Source: Meta bourneti
Lineage: Eukaryota > Arthropoda > Arachnida > Araneae > Tetragnathidae
Direction of reading: 5' to 3'
DNA length: 64,000 nucleotides
NCBI GenBank assembly: GCA_933210815.1
Contig: OW119929.1
Location: 29,229,626-29,293,625 of the forward strand
The translations under genes were made by a program, and so were the position numbers. Positions 20,601 through 33,292 of this stretch are shown piece by piece (position 1 is the stretch's first letter; each line of letters begins with the position of its first letter). The notes below the pieces were generated by a model that saw nothing but the letters and a program-made list of their open reading frames with translations, did not search any database and was not told the DNA's origin.

Positions 20601-22417
20601 CTGAAGGATCTTTATTATTCAATTAAGGACCACCAAAGTACAAAATAATCTTGTCACAGGATTTCTTAGTTGTTTCTAAATTAGTTTCCTTAGAACACAA
20701 TCATTTTGCACTCATTAGAGTTCCACTTTTACGAAAATGGAATGGTGTAATAGCCGTGCGGATGTGTAAGGAGTTACAAGCTTAAACAGGGACAACAAAA
20801 ACACCATCTGCAAATGAGATGTTGCGTTGGGTTAAATGCCTTTCAGGTGTTTGGAATGGGTTCTTTTCAGAAATGATTTCGCGAATCAACCCGCCTCTTT
20901 TAATAAATAAATGGGCTTTTAAATTAAATGTTTGGCGTCTGCACAGCAGAATGAGGAAACATGCCAAACTTTGTTAGCAAAATAAAACTTTGGGTGAAGT
21001 ATTCTTCAGCTTAGCAAAGTAAGTTCTTAGCTAAGCAGTTGGACTGGCTCCCACGAAGGCATCAGACATGGAGCGAAGAGGGAGCAATTAAAGAAAGAAG
21101 AAAATGCTCTCTGCACTTAACAGTTTGTCGACATGCGTTAGATCAAAAGTAGAGAATTGAAATCGTTAAGAGATGAGAGGGTTGATGGACGTTATTTCTA
21201 ATAGCAAACAGTCTGAATATTTTGAGGGATTCTTGTTCCAAAACGCAAAACAGTCTGAACTTTGAATGTTTCGAGAGATTCTATCACTTTTCTATGTTAA
21301 ATTGAATTCGATGTATTCACTTCTTTGGAGTGAATATGTGTAATTCGCGGTACATCTTAATTTGAATATAATTAATATAAAATATAAAAGTACGAAATAT
21401 GTTGCTTTTTACAAAATATTCAATTTCGGCTCTTATACTTTGAAGCATGTTCCACTTTTATATCTTTCTGTTCTTAAATTTAAAAAATTAATCAAAATTT
21501 TTTGAATGTTTATATTTCAGAAAAATGTGGTATTAATTTTTAATTATACTTTCTAGTAAGTGTAGTATTTGAGTAAGAGATTAGGAGCTAAGATAGGTAG
21601 AGGGGTACTACGTTTTGAAAATTCAGGGAAAGCCTTATGTGTCACATTTAATAGTGATTGACAGATTGTACTGTTTTTACCATTTCATTGTTATTAGTAT
21701 TTATTTTTACCTATGCATTTATAAAACTTACTATTTACATCTGTTCTACATTTGGAAAAGCTCTAAACTAGCACTTAAAGTATTCTGAGTTTTGCCTTAT
21801 CTACGCTCTGAGAGTAGTCAAATATAATCTGTAAGCTTGAAATTAATCCAAATAATAATTTTTTGTTCGTGTTTTAATGGAACCATTAGTAAATTTATTA
21901 GTTTTTAAAAGTATTGGGAACTATTTTGGCGTTATAATAATTTAATTGAATAATGAAACAAAACTAACGAGATTAATAATTAAAAAAATATTAATATAGA
22001 AAGTTTAATTGATTTTTTAAGCGTTTCGTGTAACGTTTCAATAAAATTTTGGGTGGAAACTTCGTTTTTCAAGTCTTTCTATTGAGTCTAGCATTTAAAT
22101 TGGTCAGAAACTAAGCCACCTAAATAAATGGAGTAAGGACTGATGTTTTTACTATTATATTTTTGTTTCAGTTTACGCCAAACATTTAACATTCATTTTC
22201 ATATCTCTAGTTAATATTGTTTTTGTTTCTTTAGGTATAAATCATTTCGTAGCAGAATTCATGAATTTACAAAACGTATAAAAACTTAAATAGACGTTCT
22301 TACATTGAAATAATTGCAAAATTTTGGTTTTAAAATCATTTATAGTAATTGGTGTTTAGTAAACAAAGCTTGGTTGCTTTATCGTAATAGATCTTCCATG
22401 TTCATGTGCTACACATT
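20601..22417. other. Unannotated AT-rich stretch (1.8 kb)
   Basis: No gene or repeat recognised. Confidence 0.35.
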
Positions 22418-22494
22418 CCTTTTATACTTAAAATCCTTTTATACTTAAAATCCTTTTATACTTAAAATTCTTTTATACTTAAAATCCTTTTATA
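22418..22494. repeat. Minisatellite, 17-bp unit, about 4.5 copies
   Basis: The unit CCTTTTATACTTAAAAT repeats with one T change in the third copy. Confidence 0.93.
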
Positions 22495-24017
22495 ATTATT
22501 TTTAATATCTGCTAGTGTTTTAGTAGAACTGTCTTAATGATGGTACAAGATTTCTTAGTGTAACGTGCATGAATATGTTGCTATACACTATGTGATTCTT
22601 TTCTCTCATTCGAATTAAAGTATCGACATATTTCTTTAGGATGAAAAGAAGAAAATGGTACAGGTTGTGTCGAAGTGGTTTGACGTGAATATTCAGGCTT
22701 GATGTTGGATTGTGGAATGAATGTAGCAAACATGGGAAGTTTGAACAATTTTTTATAGTGAATATTCAACAATTAATTTACAGTTTGAACGATTAAAGTT
22801 AATATTAATTGCCGAATATTAATTGTAGTGCAGTTTGGTAGCTTTTGAATGACACCACTTACGTGTCCTCACTTCACGAAATCCAAAGTTACACTGACCC
22901 AAAGTTCGTCCAGCACCATAGAATTTCGACCTATGGCGGACCCCCTCCCAGTGCTATAAATATCTTCTGGATGTTTCTTATATTTCTAAAATTATAAGAC
23001 AAAACATTTGTAGCGCTAGACTTTTCATGCATGCTCCAATATTGTTTAAAGTTACGGTTTTAAAGATGTATTCATGTCAAAACTGAACGGCTTAAGGGAA
23101 ATATTTTTTCGTAATTTCATAAAAGTCTCACTTTAAAACCAATAGTAAAATAGAGCAGTCATCTATGTTTGGTAACAAAACTAGTTGGCTTCAAACTAAG
23201 CGATAAATTCCTACCCATAAAATGACAATGAGAAAAATTATTCAAATAAGGCTTTCTCTAAAGAAAACTACTTGCCTGGAAAACTTTCCGGAAACCTTTT
23301 AAAGGAGTTCAGTCCAATTTGCGTGATTTTCTTTAATGGACTTTCTTTCCAAAAGCTTGAAATCAAATTGTTAATGCACTTATTCGTTAGAGTTCAAAGT
23401 GTCAGCATTTCTTGATATTTTTTTTAATGATCCTTTGAATGAAATAGTTTCAAACAGAAGAATTTAGCTGAAACTTCTTGCCAGTGGAGGAAAATGAAAA
23501 TATATACTTTCCCTTTTAGTCCCCAGATTTTTTCAAATAATTTCTTTTTAAAGATGGAAAAATCCTTAGTTTTTGGGTTGGTCCCCATAGAGGTGAGTTA
23601 GGAAGTAGAACTTCCTGAAATGTAAACACAAACAGAAAACCGATCTGAAGTCTCTGCAAATAAAGCAAAAAAAATCGAATACAGAGTATGTTATTCAATC
23701 AAAGAAAAATGATCTTCAAATAGAATGTCTGAAAACTTAGAATACAGGAAATAGGATAAGTTTGATCCTTGATGTTTTCTCATTACTACTTCACTAGATT
23801 TTACTGATTATTTCTAAATAAAATTGATCTTCAAGGCTTTATCAGCAAATCATTGAAATCAAAGCATAGTATGGTATGTATATAAATGAAAATGGAGTGT
23901 TTGTACATTGAATATTTTCGCCTCATTCCCAGTTATTTGTGTTTTGGGGTATTCTAATGTAAAATCAGTGATTTCCGCCTTCAGCTTCTGGAACTGCCTG
24001 TGCCCGTACTATGTCCA
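22495..24017. other. Unannotated AT-rich stretch
   Basis: No gene recognised. Positions 22880-22960 have a weak resemblance to repeat family D (CTTCACGAAATCC) that is too short to call. Confidence 0.35.
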
Positions 24018-24087
24018 ATATATATATGTATATATCTACATGTATCTATCTATCTATCTATATATCTATCTATCTATTTATCTCTCC

Positions 24088-24138
<51 letters not shown>
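24018..24138. repeat. Compound microsatellite (TA, TATC, TC, TA)
   Basis: An interrupted TA tract leads into TATC repeats (about 24044-24080), a CT tract (24081-24107) and a TA tract (to 24138). Open frames rich in Y-I and S-L across it are products of the repeat. Confidence 0.97.
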
Positions 24139-24139
<1 letters not shown>

Positions 24140-24324
24140 CAAAATTTTCTTAAATTTCTTGATTTTAAAATTTTTGGATTTCTCTTTCTTTTGGTTTGTA
24201 ATTTTGAATTCTTTTACTTTCCATGTTGTGTCTGCAGCTTTAGCGCGCATACATGGACAGTTCTGCCTTCTGCTTGATTATTTTTAACCCCCAACTTTTT
24301 TGGCTTTTTACTTGTCTGCTTTTC

Positions 24325-24420
24325 GATCTTTTGGCATTTTGCTGGTCTACATTTCTAATATTTTGACTTTTTGATCTTTTGGCATTTTGCTGGTCTGCAT
24401 TTCTATTATTTTACGTTTTA
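24325..24420. repeat. Two-copy tandem duplication, 48-bp period
   Basis: GATCTTTTGGCATTTTGCTG begins at 24325 and again at 24373. Each copy is followed by GTCT(A/G)CATTTCTA. Confidence 0.88.
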
Positions 24421-24452
24421 ATGTTTTGTATATTTTGTAATTTGATTGTTTT

Positions 24453-24455
<3 letters not shown>

Positions 24456-24531
<76 letters not shown>
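24456..24531. repeat. Pure TA dinucleotide tract, about 38 copies
   Basis: Uninterrupted alternating TA from 24456 to about 24531. The true length is prone to assembly error. Confidence 0.97.
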
Positions 24532-24534
<3 letters not shown>

Positions 24535-24538
24535 GACT

Positions 24539-25271
24539 GATTTTATTGCGTCTGCCCCTGTCTTCCCGTTTTACGTTTGCTTTATTGTCTGTGTGTTTGT
24601 GCAAGTATCACATTCAATTTAATTGCATAAAATGTTAAATAAATGAAATATATAAATGAATTTTTTTCATTGCATTCATATTTAGGAGGGTTTCATGCTA
24701 AAACAAATGAATACCCATATTTCAATCAACCTCAATTTGGTAGTTTTGGAGATGGTCGGATATGAATTGAGCATGCTTGGATTGTATAGTTACGAAAATA
24801 GGGAGAAAAGCAATTATTTTTCTATAAATTATTTTTACGGAATCTAAACTCTAAGCCTTTATTTTTATTGAGCCCCTTTTTATTGCGAAATATAAGCAAT
24901 TTCCGAATATTTGGGACAGATTATATATGCAGATAAAAAAAACGTTCAATTTTGGACTAGAGCAAGGTAGAAATGAGCTAATTTAGGATCACGATTGATA
25001 GACGTGAGTTCATTTTCTGGATGGCATCTATACATTTTGAGCAACTTTCCTAAAAAATCTTTGGATAAACATCATTGCAAATTTCGTTTTAAGAAAGTAA
25101 TTAAAACATACAGCATAAAACCTTTTGAACCAAGTCTGGTAGCTAATCGAATGTATTCAAAGTATTTTAAAATTTTCACACAGGTTTCCTATACAAACCA
25201 ATTAAATTCATTAAAACTAGCATTTATTGCAAAACTAGCATTCTATGTTTCAAATAAAATGACTTACTTTT
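24539..25271. other. Unannotated AT-rich stretch
   Basis: Nothing recognised. The plus-strand open frame at 24995-25273 has no recognisable domain. Confidence 0.35.
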
Positions 25272-25357
25272 GACTTTAGAGATAGAAAAGGACTTTAAAT
25301 GACTTTAATTGACTAAAATGACTTTAATTGACTAAAATGACTTTAGAGATAGAAAGG
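25272..25357. repeat. Short minisatellite, 19-bp unit
   Basis: AATGACTTTAATTGACTAA repeats twice, flanked on both sides by ACTTTAGAGATAGAAA, giving a nested duplicated structure. Confidence 0.85.
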
Positions 25358-25443
25358 TGGATCAATAGTCAAGAAACTTCATCATTCTAATTCTAAACAG
25401 GTGCGCGCGGTTTCCATTCAAATCTAAATCTCCGAATCGAAAA

Positions 25444-25566
25444 TCCTCATCTGACCGTGGTTCGAAATTGTGTGCCTTTGTCCTCGGATCCTTTCATGCG
25501 GGTTTGATCCCGGACCGTCGCCAATAGCTCGTGTGTTGCTCCAGCGTGACGTTAATTAAATACCTA
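25444..25566 (+). mobile_element. 5'-truncated SINE A
   Basis: It starts mid-body (CTCATCTGACCGTGG), continues with GGGTTTGATCCCGGACCGTC and GCCAATAGCTCGTGTGTTGC, and ends in AAATACCTA. An exact 12-bp duplication CCGAATCGAAAA lies at 25432-25443 and 25567-25578. Confidence 0.92.
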
Positions 25567-25578
25567 CCGAATCGAAAA

Positions 25579-28500
25579 AGTGATTCAAAGTCTAGCACGT
25601 GCATAACGAAAAGGAAACTTGTGTTCTTGGACCACGTGAGGTAATATTATTTTTTGAATTATTCTCTCAGCATTAATTTTGCATTTAAAAATTTTATTCT
25701 AGTTTGAGGTATGAGTTGTTACAACTATTCGAGATCACGAGATAAAAAATTATGAATTTATATCTTTAGAAAAACTTTTTTTCGCCGTCTAGTTTTCTTT
25801 CGCTGTTTCCTGTAAAGCGCATTTAATAAATATTTTTTAATAAATTGCAATTCCTTCTCATCACGCGTGATAACAATCCCACAAAGGACTCGATTTGAAG
25901 CTGCATACAAGTTAGAGTAAAGCAATTTTTAAATGCAACTTTGCTGATATTGAAGGAATACTAATTTTAGAAAAAATCCTGATTAGGACTTTTTTTAAAT
26001 ATTAAAACATCTTTCTGTATTGACAGAAAGTCAAGGTCGCCTACTTTATATCTTGAAGCTATATTTGAGTAAAACTATATTTGTTTAAGTTTTGTAGAAA
26101 ACAGTGATTTCTTTAAAAAACCCGCTGTCAAATCACCCTACCATTTTCTGAAAATGATAATCGGTTACCTTTCCTTTGTACTCAGACATTAAATTTTAAA
26201 ACAAGTTGTTATTCCAAGTGACACTATGGAAATTTTATAAAAATTGTATTATCTTTAAACGAAATTAGTCATGAAATCTTATCAAATTGATTTTACATCC
26301 TTCCCTTAAAGATGAATAAATTCAAAAATGTCGCATGCTTGGTCTAAGATTGCCACACGTAAAAAGATATTGGTAGAAAACTATGAGTGATAGAGTGTTT
26401 CCCTTTTTTAAAATTTAGTTACTGCAATTTTACAGGAATAATAAGTTCTAAATTGATATATGATAGTTGATTGGACAACGCCAATTAGATTAGATCCCAA
26501 ACCTTTGCCAAAGCGGCTATAAGCTACATTTTAAGGTAACCCCAACGCGAAAGCATTTGGACAGAAGTAAATAAAATCTTCGTAGACTGTTTTTTGTTTA
26601 CACTGAAAATCTTTCGCATAAACTTTAATATTTTGTTTTTATTTCTCACAATAATTTCCAATACAAATCATCTGTTGCATTTTCTTTCAAACTTTCAGAT
26701 CTTAATTTTGTAAGTAGAACGAATTTATATGAAATTTGCGTTATTGTGTCACTTGCCTGTATTAAATATTTAATTTGAAAAGGTTTATTTAAATAATTTA
26801 ATTAAAACTTAATTAGTTTATGTTTTATATTTTAAATTTTGCAGTTTTCAACTGTTCTAAAAACAAAAAAAATCGTCTATTATGCTTGTATTTTCTTCTA
26901 AACCTTCAGAATTAATTTCTCTCAAAATGATAAACAGCAGATGCTAGAATTTTTTGCGTTTGGTTGCGATGTCAGTATTCACAATTAAAATGCGGCAGGT
27001 AAGAATTATATTTTTGGTAGTCTTTAAAAATCATTTTTTTGTAAACGTAAGTAAACTATAAGATGTGCATGAAATTTTTTTGTGTAGTTTATCCTCATGA
27101 ATTCTCTAATTTTAGATCAGTGTTATTATACATGATCCTTTTGGTGTCCTTTTAATATGTTTAATGTCTTTGCTCTTTCAAAGGTGTTTCAAATTATTCT
27201 CTTATAAAGTTACAAATCCTAAATAATTTGTAATTAGCACAATATTAATGAATACTAATTTAGCATTTCAATAGAAAATTTCATTGAATTTCTTAACACA
27301 ATATGTACCACATTCGTGAAAATTTATTGTGTATTGACCGATAGATGCTTATTCAATCTAATCAGCGAAACATGTACAGCGGTAACAAAAATATTCACCG
27401 ATTTCACGTTTCTTCATATAAAAATAAAACATTTTGTAAAGAAACAAAGGTAAGCGTATAGTAATTTTTTTCGCAGATAGTAACGTTGAAATCAGCGCAA
27501 GCGGATTTCAGTTTATATCCTTATGGTTTTATTATTTGGCTCTGTGCTTTCTTGTTCTCGTAATATTTTCATAATAAACGTTGAAATTAGCATTATATAA
27601 TCAATTTTAAAACTTAGTAACTCACTTATTACATTTTTTAATAATCAAGTCCGTTATCTAGATCTAAATGAAAAAATCGATTGTTTTGAAGGCTTACAAT
27701 TGCAAGGCCTTGATAATTCTACTTAAGCGCGAAAAGAACCAAATAGACACCTGACATTCGAATTATCATCTATCTAAAACAATATGCGATTTTATCATCA
27801 GTATTCCATCCGTTTCTTACTGCGTTTCTTAGATTACCATACGGTTCTGACCATCTGATGAAAGCTATCGAAATTCCCAGAATATGTCATTAAATGAAGG
27901 AAAAATCAATAAAATAAATTGAAAATTTTCGCTTTAATTAACCAGAAATAAGAATTATCACTCGCAGAAAAGCATCCCCTCCCAAACAGTCACAGTTCGC
28001 GAAAATCTCTTCAAATCCATCAACTTCCTAATTAACCTTTCCGAAGCAAAGTGTTATTGCAATTGCTCAAAAACCATTAGCATTAATTAAGCAATTGCAA
28101 ATGACGTTCCCCAAGGAATGAAATTTCATGACTTTCCCATTGGTTTTCGTTTCCGAATCCACCAAGTGACACAACTTTTTAAAACCCGTCAAGTGAGCCC
28201 AAGAGCAGAAGTGATGGATGCCTTAACCGTTGGTGAACTTTTAAGGGAAAAGTTCTTCGACTTTACTTCCAGTTGGACGGCCAAATGAATGGAAGGAACG
28301 ACTCTGCCGAAAACCAATTTATTTCCAACCAAAGAGTCTAAGAGTAGTTCTAGGCCAAACGCTTGCATACGGAATGAAGGTCCTATCCATTCAACCGTAA
28401 TTAACACGCCCAACACAGCGATCTGAAAACTAGAGGAATTCCGGGGAAAGTAGGATATAGGTCAGCATCTGCCTCTTCGTAAGGCTATTCATCAATGTAT

Positions 28501-28663
28501 CTAATGAGGAAGGACTCAAAAAGGTCTTATTAAATAGTTTGCGGGGTAACTTGGTTAATTGACGTCCACCCTCGGGCTGATGGAGGAGTTTGGACATCTT
28601 TGTTCTGGAGTAGAAATATATTTAATGTGTCGAATTCTTGTTCTATAAACTCCCTGAGCCTCA
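25579..28663. other. Unannotated stretch (3.1 kb)
   Basis: Mostly AT-rich. Positions 27950-28440 are less AT-rich, with an open minus-strand frame at 28189-28416 that has no recognisable domain or splice context. No gene can be supported. Confidence 0.4.
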
Positions 28664-29157
28664 CGAGGTAAGTATATAGTTCATTGAATTTACGTTGCAC
28701 TGGAGCAACACAACTGACTATTGGGAACGGTTTAGGAACGAAGGGAAAGTCCGAGGACAATATCTTATCGTTTTGAACAGAGGTCAACACCTGAGTTGGC
28801 ACCCCAGTCTACAAACTTCCACACCACGCAAATGTGAGGTTGGTTGGATATTTTATGGCGCAAGGGCTGTATTTGGCCATGCTGCCCCAAACACAATACA
28901 GACAACGCCAAGTAATAGACATACACACATAAGGAATGTTTTATTGAGACAGAAGAGAGAAATACACCTAGGGAGGTATTGAATCTGATGGGAATCGGAC
29001 CTGAACCGACCAACATGAGAACATTTGAGGTCATTATAGGCTTATTATTAACGTGCACAAGCCCCCACGTACACTTAGTTATTTGATTGGACCGATTTTC
29101 TAACTTGAAACCCTCCTGTTTCTAATCCATGGCTCTACCAATTGGGCTACCATGGCC
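28664..29157 (-). mobile_element. SINE A interrupted by a SINE B
   Basis: The SINE A tail side (GTTGCACTGGAGCAACACAAC) runs to CACACCACGCAAATGTGAGG at about 28837. It resumes at AACATGAGAACATTTGAGG near 29010 and ends in the head (GAAACCCTCCTGTTTCTAAT, CCAATTGGGCTACCATGG). The interruption is a minus-strand SINE B. Open frames on either strand here are repeat sequence. Confidence 0.88.
28838..29008 (-). mobile_element. SINE B nested in SINE A
   Basis: On the plus strand it reads TTGGTTGGATATTTTATGGC, GGGCTGTATTTGGCCATGC, GACAGAAGAGAGAAATACAC and ATCGGACCTGAACC. The flanks AAATGTGAG and AACATGAGA are plausibly a diverged target duplication within the SINE A body. Confidence 0.85.
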
Positions 29158-30724
29158 CCTCAGCTTCAGGAGATTTCTTGTAGCATCTCCGAAACAGGGC
29201 AGTGTAAACGGCGTTATTACTTTCGCGTTCATATGAACTCAATATCCACCGGAATCAATATGCAATAACAATTAGCAAGCAAAACGTATGAGTTAATTTT
29301 CGACTATTTTAAACAATAAGCATACAACACACATTAAAAACGGGAAAATTTCAAAATTGTCAATTTCAGGCCTTTCAGCTTTGGTCTCTGCGCTATACAG
29401 ATTTATTCTTGGAAACTTCAGGGAAAGGAAGGAAATTAAAAAAGGAAGATAGAAAACCCAAAATAGCGGCGTTCTTTCCTTTACTGTAAATGCTGGGGAG
29501 TTAGAAAACGGTCGAAAAAAGTGTTCTGAGGAGAAAGGTGGAAGGGGCAGAGGAAGGAGCTGAAATTCCCAATAAACATTCCATCGACCAACTCACCCAT
29601 CCAAAGATGACATTAGACCATCAGCTTACCAATAGCCCAAAGGGGTGGACAAAAAAAAGAACTTTGATTTTATTATTTTCCTGATCGTATGGAAACTTTT
29701 CCTTCTTTTTTCCTTAGGTTCTGTTCCTTTGTTAAAATGTCGAAGGTATCTTCCATCTACCAAAGAGGAGTTTTAGGGAAAAGTAGACTACGAAAGAACA
29801 CTAAATTATATCTGTTACTACAGTCTCGTCACATTACGCGAATGATGTCTTTCAGAAGAAGGAGGGGTTCTTTCAAATGTTCGATGGGCTATCGAAAGAA
29901 AGCGGAACATTGTGAGGAATCCCAAAAATATCATCGTGGTTTTCATTTTTATTGCAGTCTTTGTCAAGAAATTCTTTTGGATAATGTCTCTTGAGTCAAT
30001 TTTGCAACTATATAATAATGAAACCAACGGTTCTTGAAGTATATTACTGATTTCCCTAGATTACTTTTTACATAATATTTGAAAAAGTAGAATTGAATTG
30101 CTTATTCTAAAAACTGCGTGCTGCAAGCTATGCATGTAATTACTAAAGTAAACTGAAATCGGTATTTCAAGAATTTAATTTAATACGAAATGTTCTTAAA
30201 AATAAAAACAAATATGATTTTTCATGTATCATGTAGTTTTAAAACAGATTCAAAAGTATAAAACCAAAAACTGAAATGAAACAATAAAGTCTATAAATAT
30301 GGACATGGTAACTTTTGAAAATAATCAATGCAGGTGATAACATAACGTACAGTTTTCATTACTTTTGTATTCTAATTTTATAATTATCTTTATGCTAATA
30401 TCTATAATTAATTTCTAAAAAGAATAAAATAAGACAATTTACGAAGTAGAGGAGAACGGTACCAATTAATTTACCGGCTCGTCGATTATATTTTCTTACA
30501 ATTACCTGTCTTCCAAAGACTTAAAAGTTTATAAAAAAACGTTCACATACTCCACTTTCACTCCACGCCCAATTCCTCATTCATGAACATATTTAAAGGT
30601 ACAATAGATTTCAATTTTAATCAAATCCATCTTAATTACAGTTCTGTTTCAATCTGAATGTCTTTACTTATCTGAAAGTTACAGCTGCCTTAGAGGTGAC
30701 TTAAATAGTGATGCATTTGCTAGC
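29158..30724. other. Unannotated stretch (1.6 kb)
   Basis: Positions 29450-29990 are less AT-rich and contain a plus-strand open frame at 29689-29994, rich in R, S and K, with no recognisable domain. No supportable gene. Confidence 0.4.
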
Positions 30725-30728
30725 ACAA

Positions 30729-30938
30729 CCCCTTCATTTGGTTCCGACGAGATACCTCGTCCAAAATCTGATTAGTTTTATTAGTGCTGAGATATCTCGT
30801 CGAGACAGAACTGCCCAATAACTTCAAGGAGTGAAGATACAAATTGTTCCTTGCCTAGAACTGGTTTGAACAGGTATTTGCACTAGAGGCAGGCCATTAC
30901 ATGGTGGTTTTCGATGAGAAGATAAATCAACAAGAGGG
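30729..30938. mobile_element. P2 MITE, copy c
   Basis: The left end is CCCTTCATTTGGTTCCGACG, preceded by ACAA (possibly decayed TTAA). The right end is TCAACAAGAGGG followed by TTAA at 30939-30942. It contains TGAGATATCTCGTCGAGAC, CAAATTGTTCCTTGCCTAG, and GGTTTTCGATGAGAAGATAAA. Confidence 0.78.
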
Positions 30939-30961
30939 TTAAATAAAAGATAACAAATGAT

Positions 30962-31136
30962 GGAACCTGCGAGTTGTGGGAGGCAGAATTCGATTCCCGT
31001 AACTTTCTACTTCGGATGTATTTTTCTCTTCCGTGTCAGTAAAACTCGTGAGTATATGACCATTACATGACTTCTTGTTTTGTGTTTGGCACAGATTGGT
31101 CAAATATGGCCCTTGCGCCATCAAAATCCAACCAAT
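30962..31136 (+). mobile_element. SINE B copy
   Basis: GGAACCTGCGAGTTGTGGG is followed by AGAATTCGATTCCCGTAAC (B-box region), TCTTCCGTGTCAGTAAAACT, ATGGCCCTTGCGCCATC and CCAACCAATC. The minus-strand open frame 30939-31139 is SINE sequence. Confidence 0.85.
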
Positions 31137-32029
31137 CAAATAATGGATGCAAAATAAATATTTTCTATATTGTTCACTATCATTATACAGTTATTCTACC
31201 CTTTTCAATACAATTATTCCATTGCAAAAACAGCTATTTGGTTAGCTCTTATAATGACTTCGTCAAGCCATTGTCTTTGAATCTACTTAAAAGCATTCCC
31301 AGGGGTCTATTTGTCCCAGGAAAGGGAGGTTTAAGAAAACCTGAAACACACCCAAAATGCCTTTGAGATGTGTTAATGTCCGTGTGCGTTTGTGGAAGCA
31401 GATGTCGCTGAGAGCAAAACTAAAATGTTTAAAATAACTTTCTTGGCGATCGCGTTCATTTTTTAATAACTGGGCAAAAGCTTCCTTCTTGGGTGTGGTC
31501 GTACTGACAGTAATAAAATGTTTCCAAGTGTCCTTTTCGAGAGGTACTGGAAATGAAAAGGATTAAATTTATCCATCTTTCGTTTTAGTGTTAAATCCGA
31601 GATCATCAGTGTAAACGAAAACTACCAAACAACTTAAGAACTAAGAGCCCATATTATTATTATTTGCTACGAGAGGTTTTTCTGCCAAGCTAAATGTAGG
31701 AGGCGGTAGTGTTTACCAGTGATGTTTTCTGGTCTTCGAATCCAGTTAAAAGAAGTGCTGACAGAAGAAGTGTGAATAATTTATATATATATGAATTTTT
31801 ATGAATACTATCAAAGAATCATATCCTCCAATATCCAAGATTCTATATTATTTAAGAATTAGAAACTAAAAGTGGAGCTATTCATATTCACATTTAGTCT
31901 CGTTTGATACTGAATTTAAATGAATATTGTTTAATTTGTTTATTTAATATTATCTTGCAATGAGTGATGTCTCCATTGCCTATACTTTTGTCGAAAGTTT
32001 GGCATGCGGGATTATCGAGATTGCTAAGG
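31137..32029. other. Unannotated stretch
   Basis: Nothing recognised. The open frames here have no recognisable domain. Confidence 0.35.
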
Positions 32030-32520
32030 CTTTTTATTCCTCAACAGTAAGTGCACTTCTTTGTGCTCTATACCAGTATGATTCATTTCATCTACGCCCC
32101 AAATCCTGTAATTACTTTTCTTATTGTTTGTTAAAATTAAATTTTGTTGAAAAGAACTTCGTCTACACATTTCTCTTTATTCTTTTTTATTCCTTAACGC
32201 AAAAAAACATGATTTACCAATTTTTTCTCTGTTAGTTGCTTTTTTCGTTTGAGAAACTTTTAGTGAAAAACTTTCAGCTTCCTGGTAAACTGATAAAGTT
32301 TTATTCTATAACTGTAACTGTACTTCTTTGCTCTACACCAACATCATCTATTTCTCATGTATCCTCAAATCTTATTTTTTTATTTCTTATTTTGTGTTAA
32401 AATTAAATATTCGTTGAGAATGATTTTGTCTTCCTATTTCCGAACCTGATTTCTCTTTTAACCCAAAATATGACATACCATAATTCTTTCTCTGTTAGTT
32501 GCTTTTCTTGTATAGAGTTT
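32030..32520. repeat. Diverged tandem duplication, about 265-bp period
   Basis: The first copy (about 32030-32260) and second (about 32295-32520) share TGTACTTCTTTG(TG)CTCTA-ACCA, TTGT-TTAAAATTAAAT, and TTCTCTGTTAGTTGCTTTT in order. The plus-strand open frame 31960-32235 runs into the first copy but is not preserved in the second. Confidence 0.8.
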
Positions 32521-32851
32521 TGCTCAAAGGCCAAAAATTTTCACCTTAAAATTCGGAATACACTTATAATGTTCCAAAACCATATCTAAATACCTTTCAA
32601 TTCATCTGAAAGTGAGGTACAAAGCTAAAAACAGCTCAAGGGGATTTTATTCAACTGCATGGCATGATTTACTGTATTTCTATAGCTGTTATTCATTTTT
32701 TCTGAATACAACACTTTCATGAAATTTTCTGTTCCTTGAAATGCTTTAATAACGGTTCGAAATTTAGTTTCATAATAATAAACTAAGAGAAATGAGGTTC
32801 TCCAGCCCAACCAAGGTGTAGTAATCTTACATAATCGTCATGTAATCGGTT
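32521..32851. other. Unannotated AT-rich stretch
   Basis: Nothing recognised. Confidence 0.35.
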
Positions 32852-33275
32852 TAAAAGTGAAACACTTAAAGTCAAAAGGCTCAAATATGAGTTTTCTTAG
32901 TTTTATTTAGACCAGAATAGGGTTGGTCTTTAGACTCGTGAAGTCCACAAGTCATTTTTCCTTCCATGAATCTTAGATTTTCCCCTTGGGAAACATACTC
33001 ATAATACGCACTTGAGAAACATGAATAAATGCGCATTATTTATTAAAACTTTACCAAGTCATATTGTATAGTAAATTATGTTTCTATAGCAATACATAAT
33101 CGTTATAAAAGTGCTCTTCTCTGATTAATTGATAAATTGAGTAAACACAAAACGTAGTAAATAATCGTTGAAATGCCAAAATTGTAATTTTCTCAGCTTG
33201 AAAATAAAATTTTCCTCCTTTTCTAGAACAATATTTTTTGACAGTGTTTTACATGTAAGCCGACATATATATTTT
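32852..33275. repeat. Dispersed repeat family E, copy 2
   Basis: It matches 17868-18118 in ordered blocks (AAGTGAAACACTT, TTTAGACCAGAATAGGG, GAAGTCCACAAGTCATTTTT, ACATGTAAGCCGACATAT) but has about 170 bp of extra sequence before the end motif. Class unknown. Confidence 0.5.
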
Positions 33276-33292
33276 CTGTAATTCCATTTATC

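Noticed and set aside
23908..24287. Overlapping open frames rich in Y, I, S and L
   Set aside because: They are read-through of TATC, TC and TA microsatellites.
28189..28416. Minus-strand open frame of 75 codons in a less AT-rich block
   Set aside because: The peptide shows no recognisable family and no supporting exon structure.
31960..32235. Plus-strand open frame of 91 codons with hydrophobic, cysteine-containing composition
   Set aside because: It runs into a tandem duplication whose second copy does not preserve the frame. No domain recognised.
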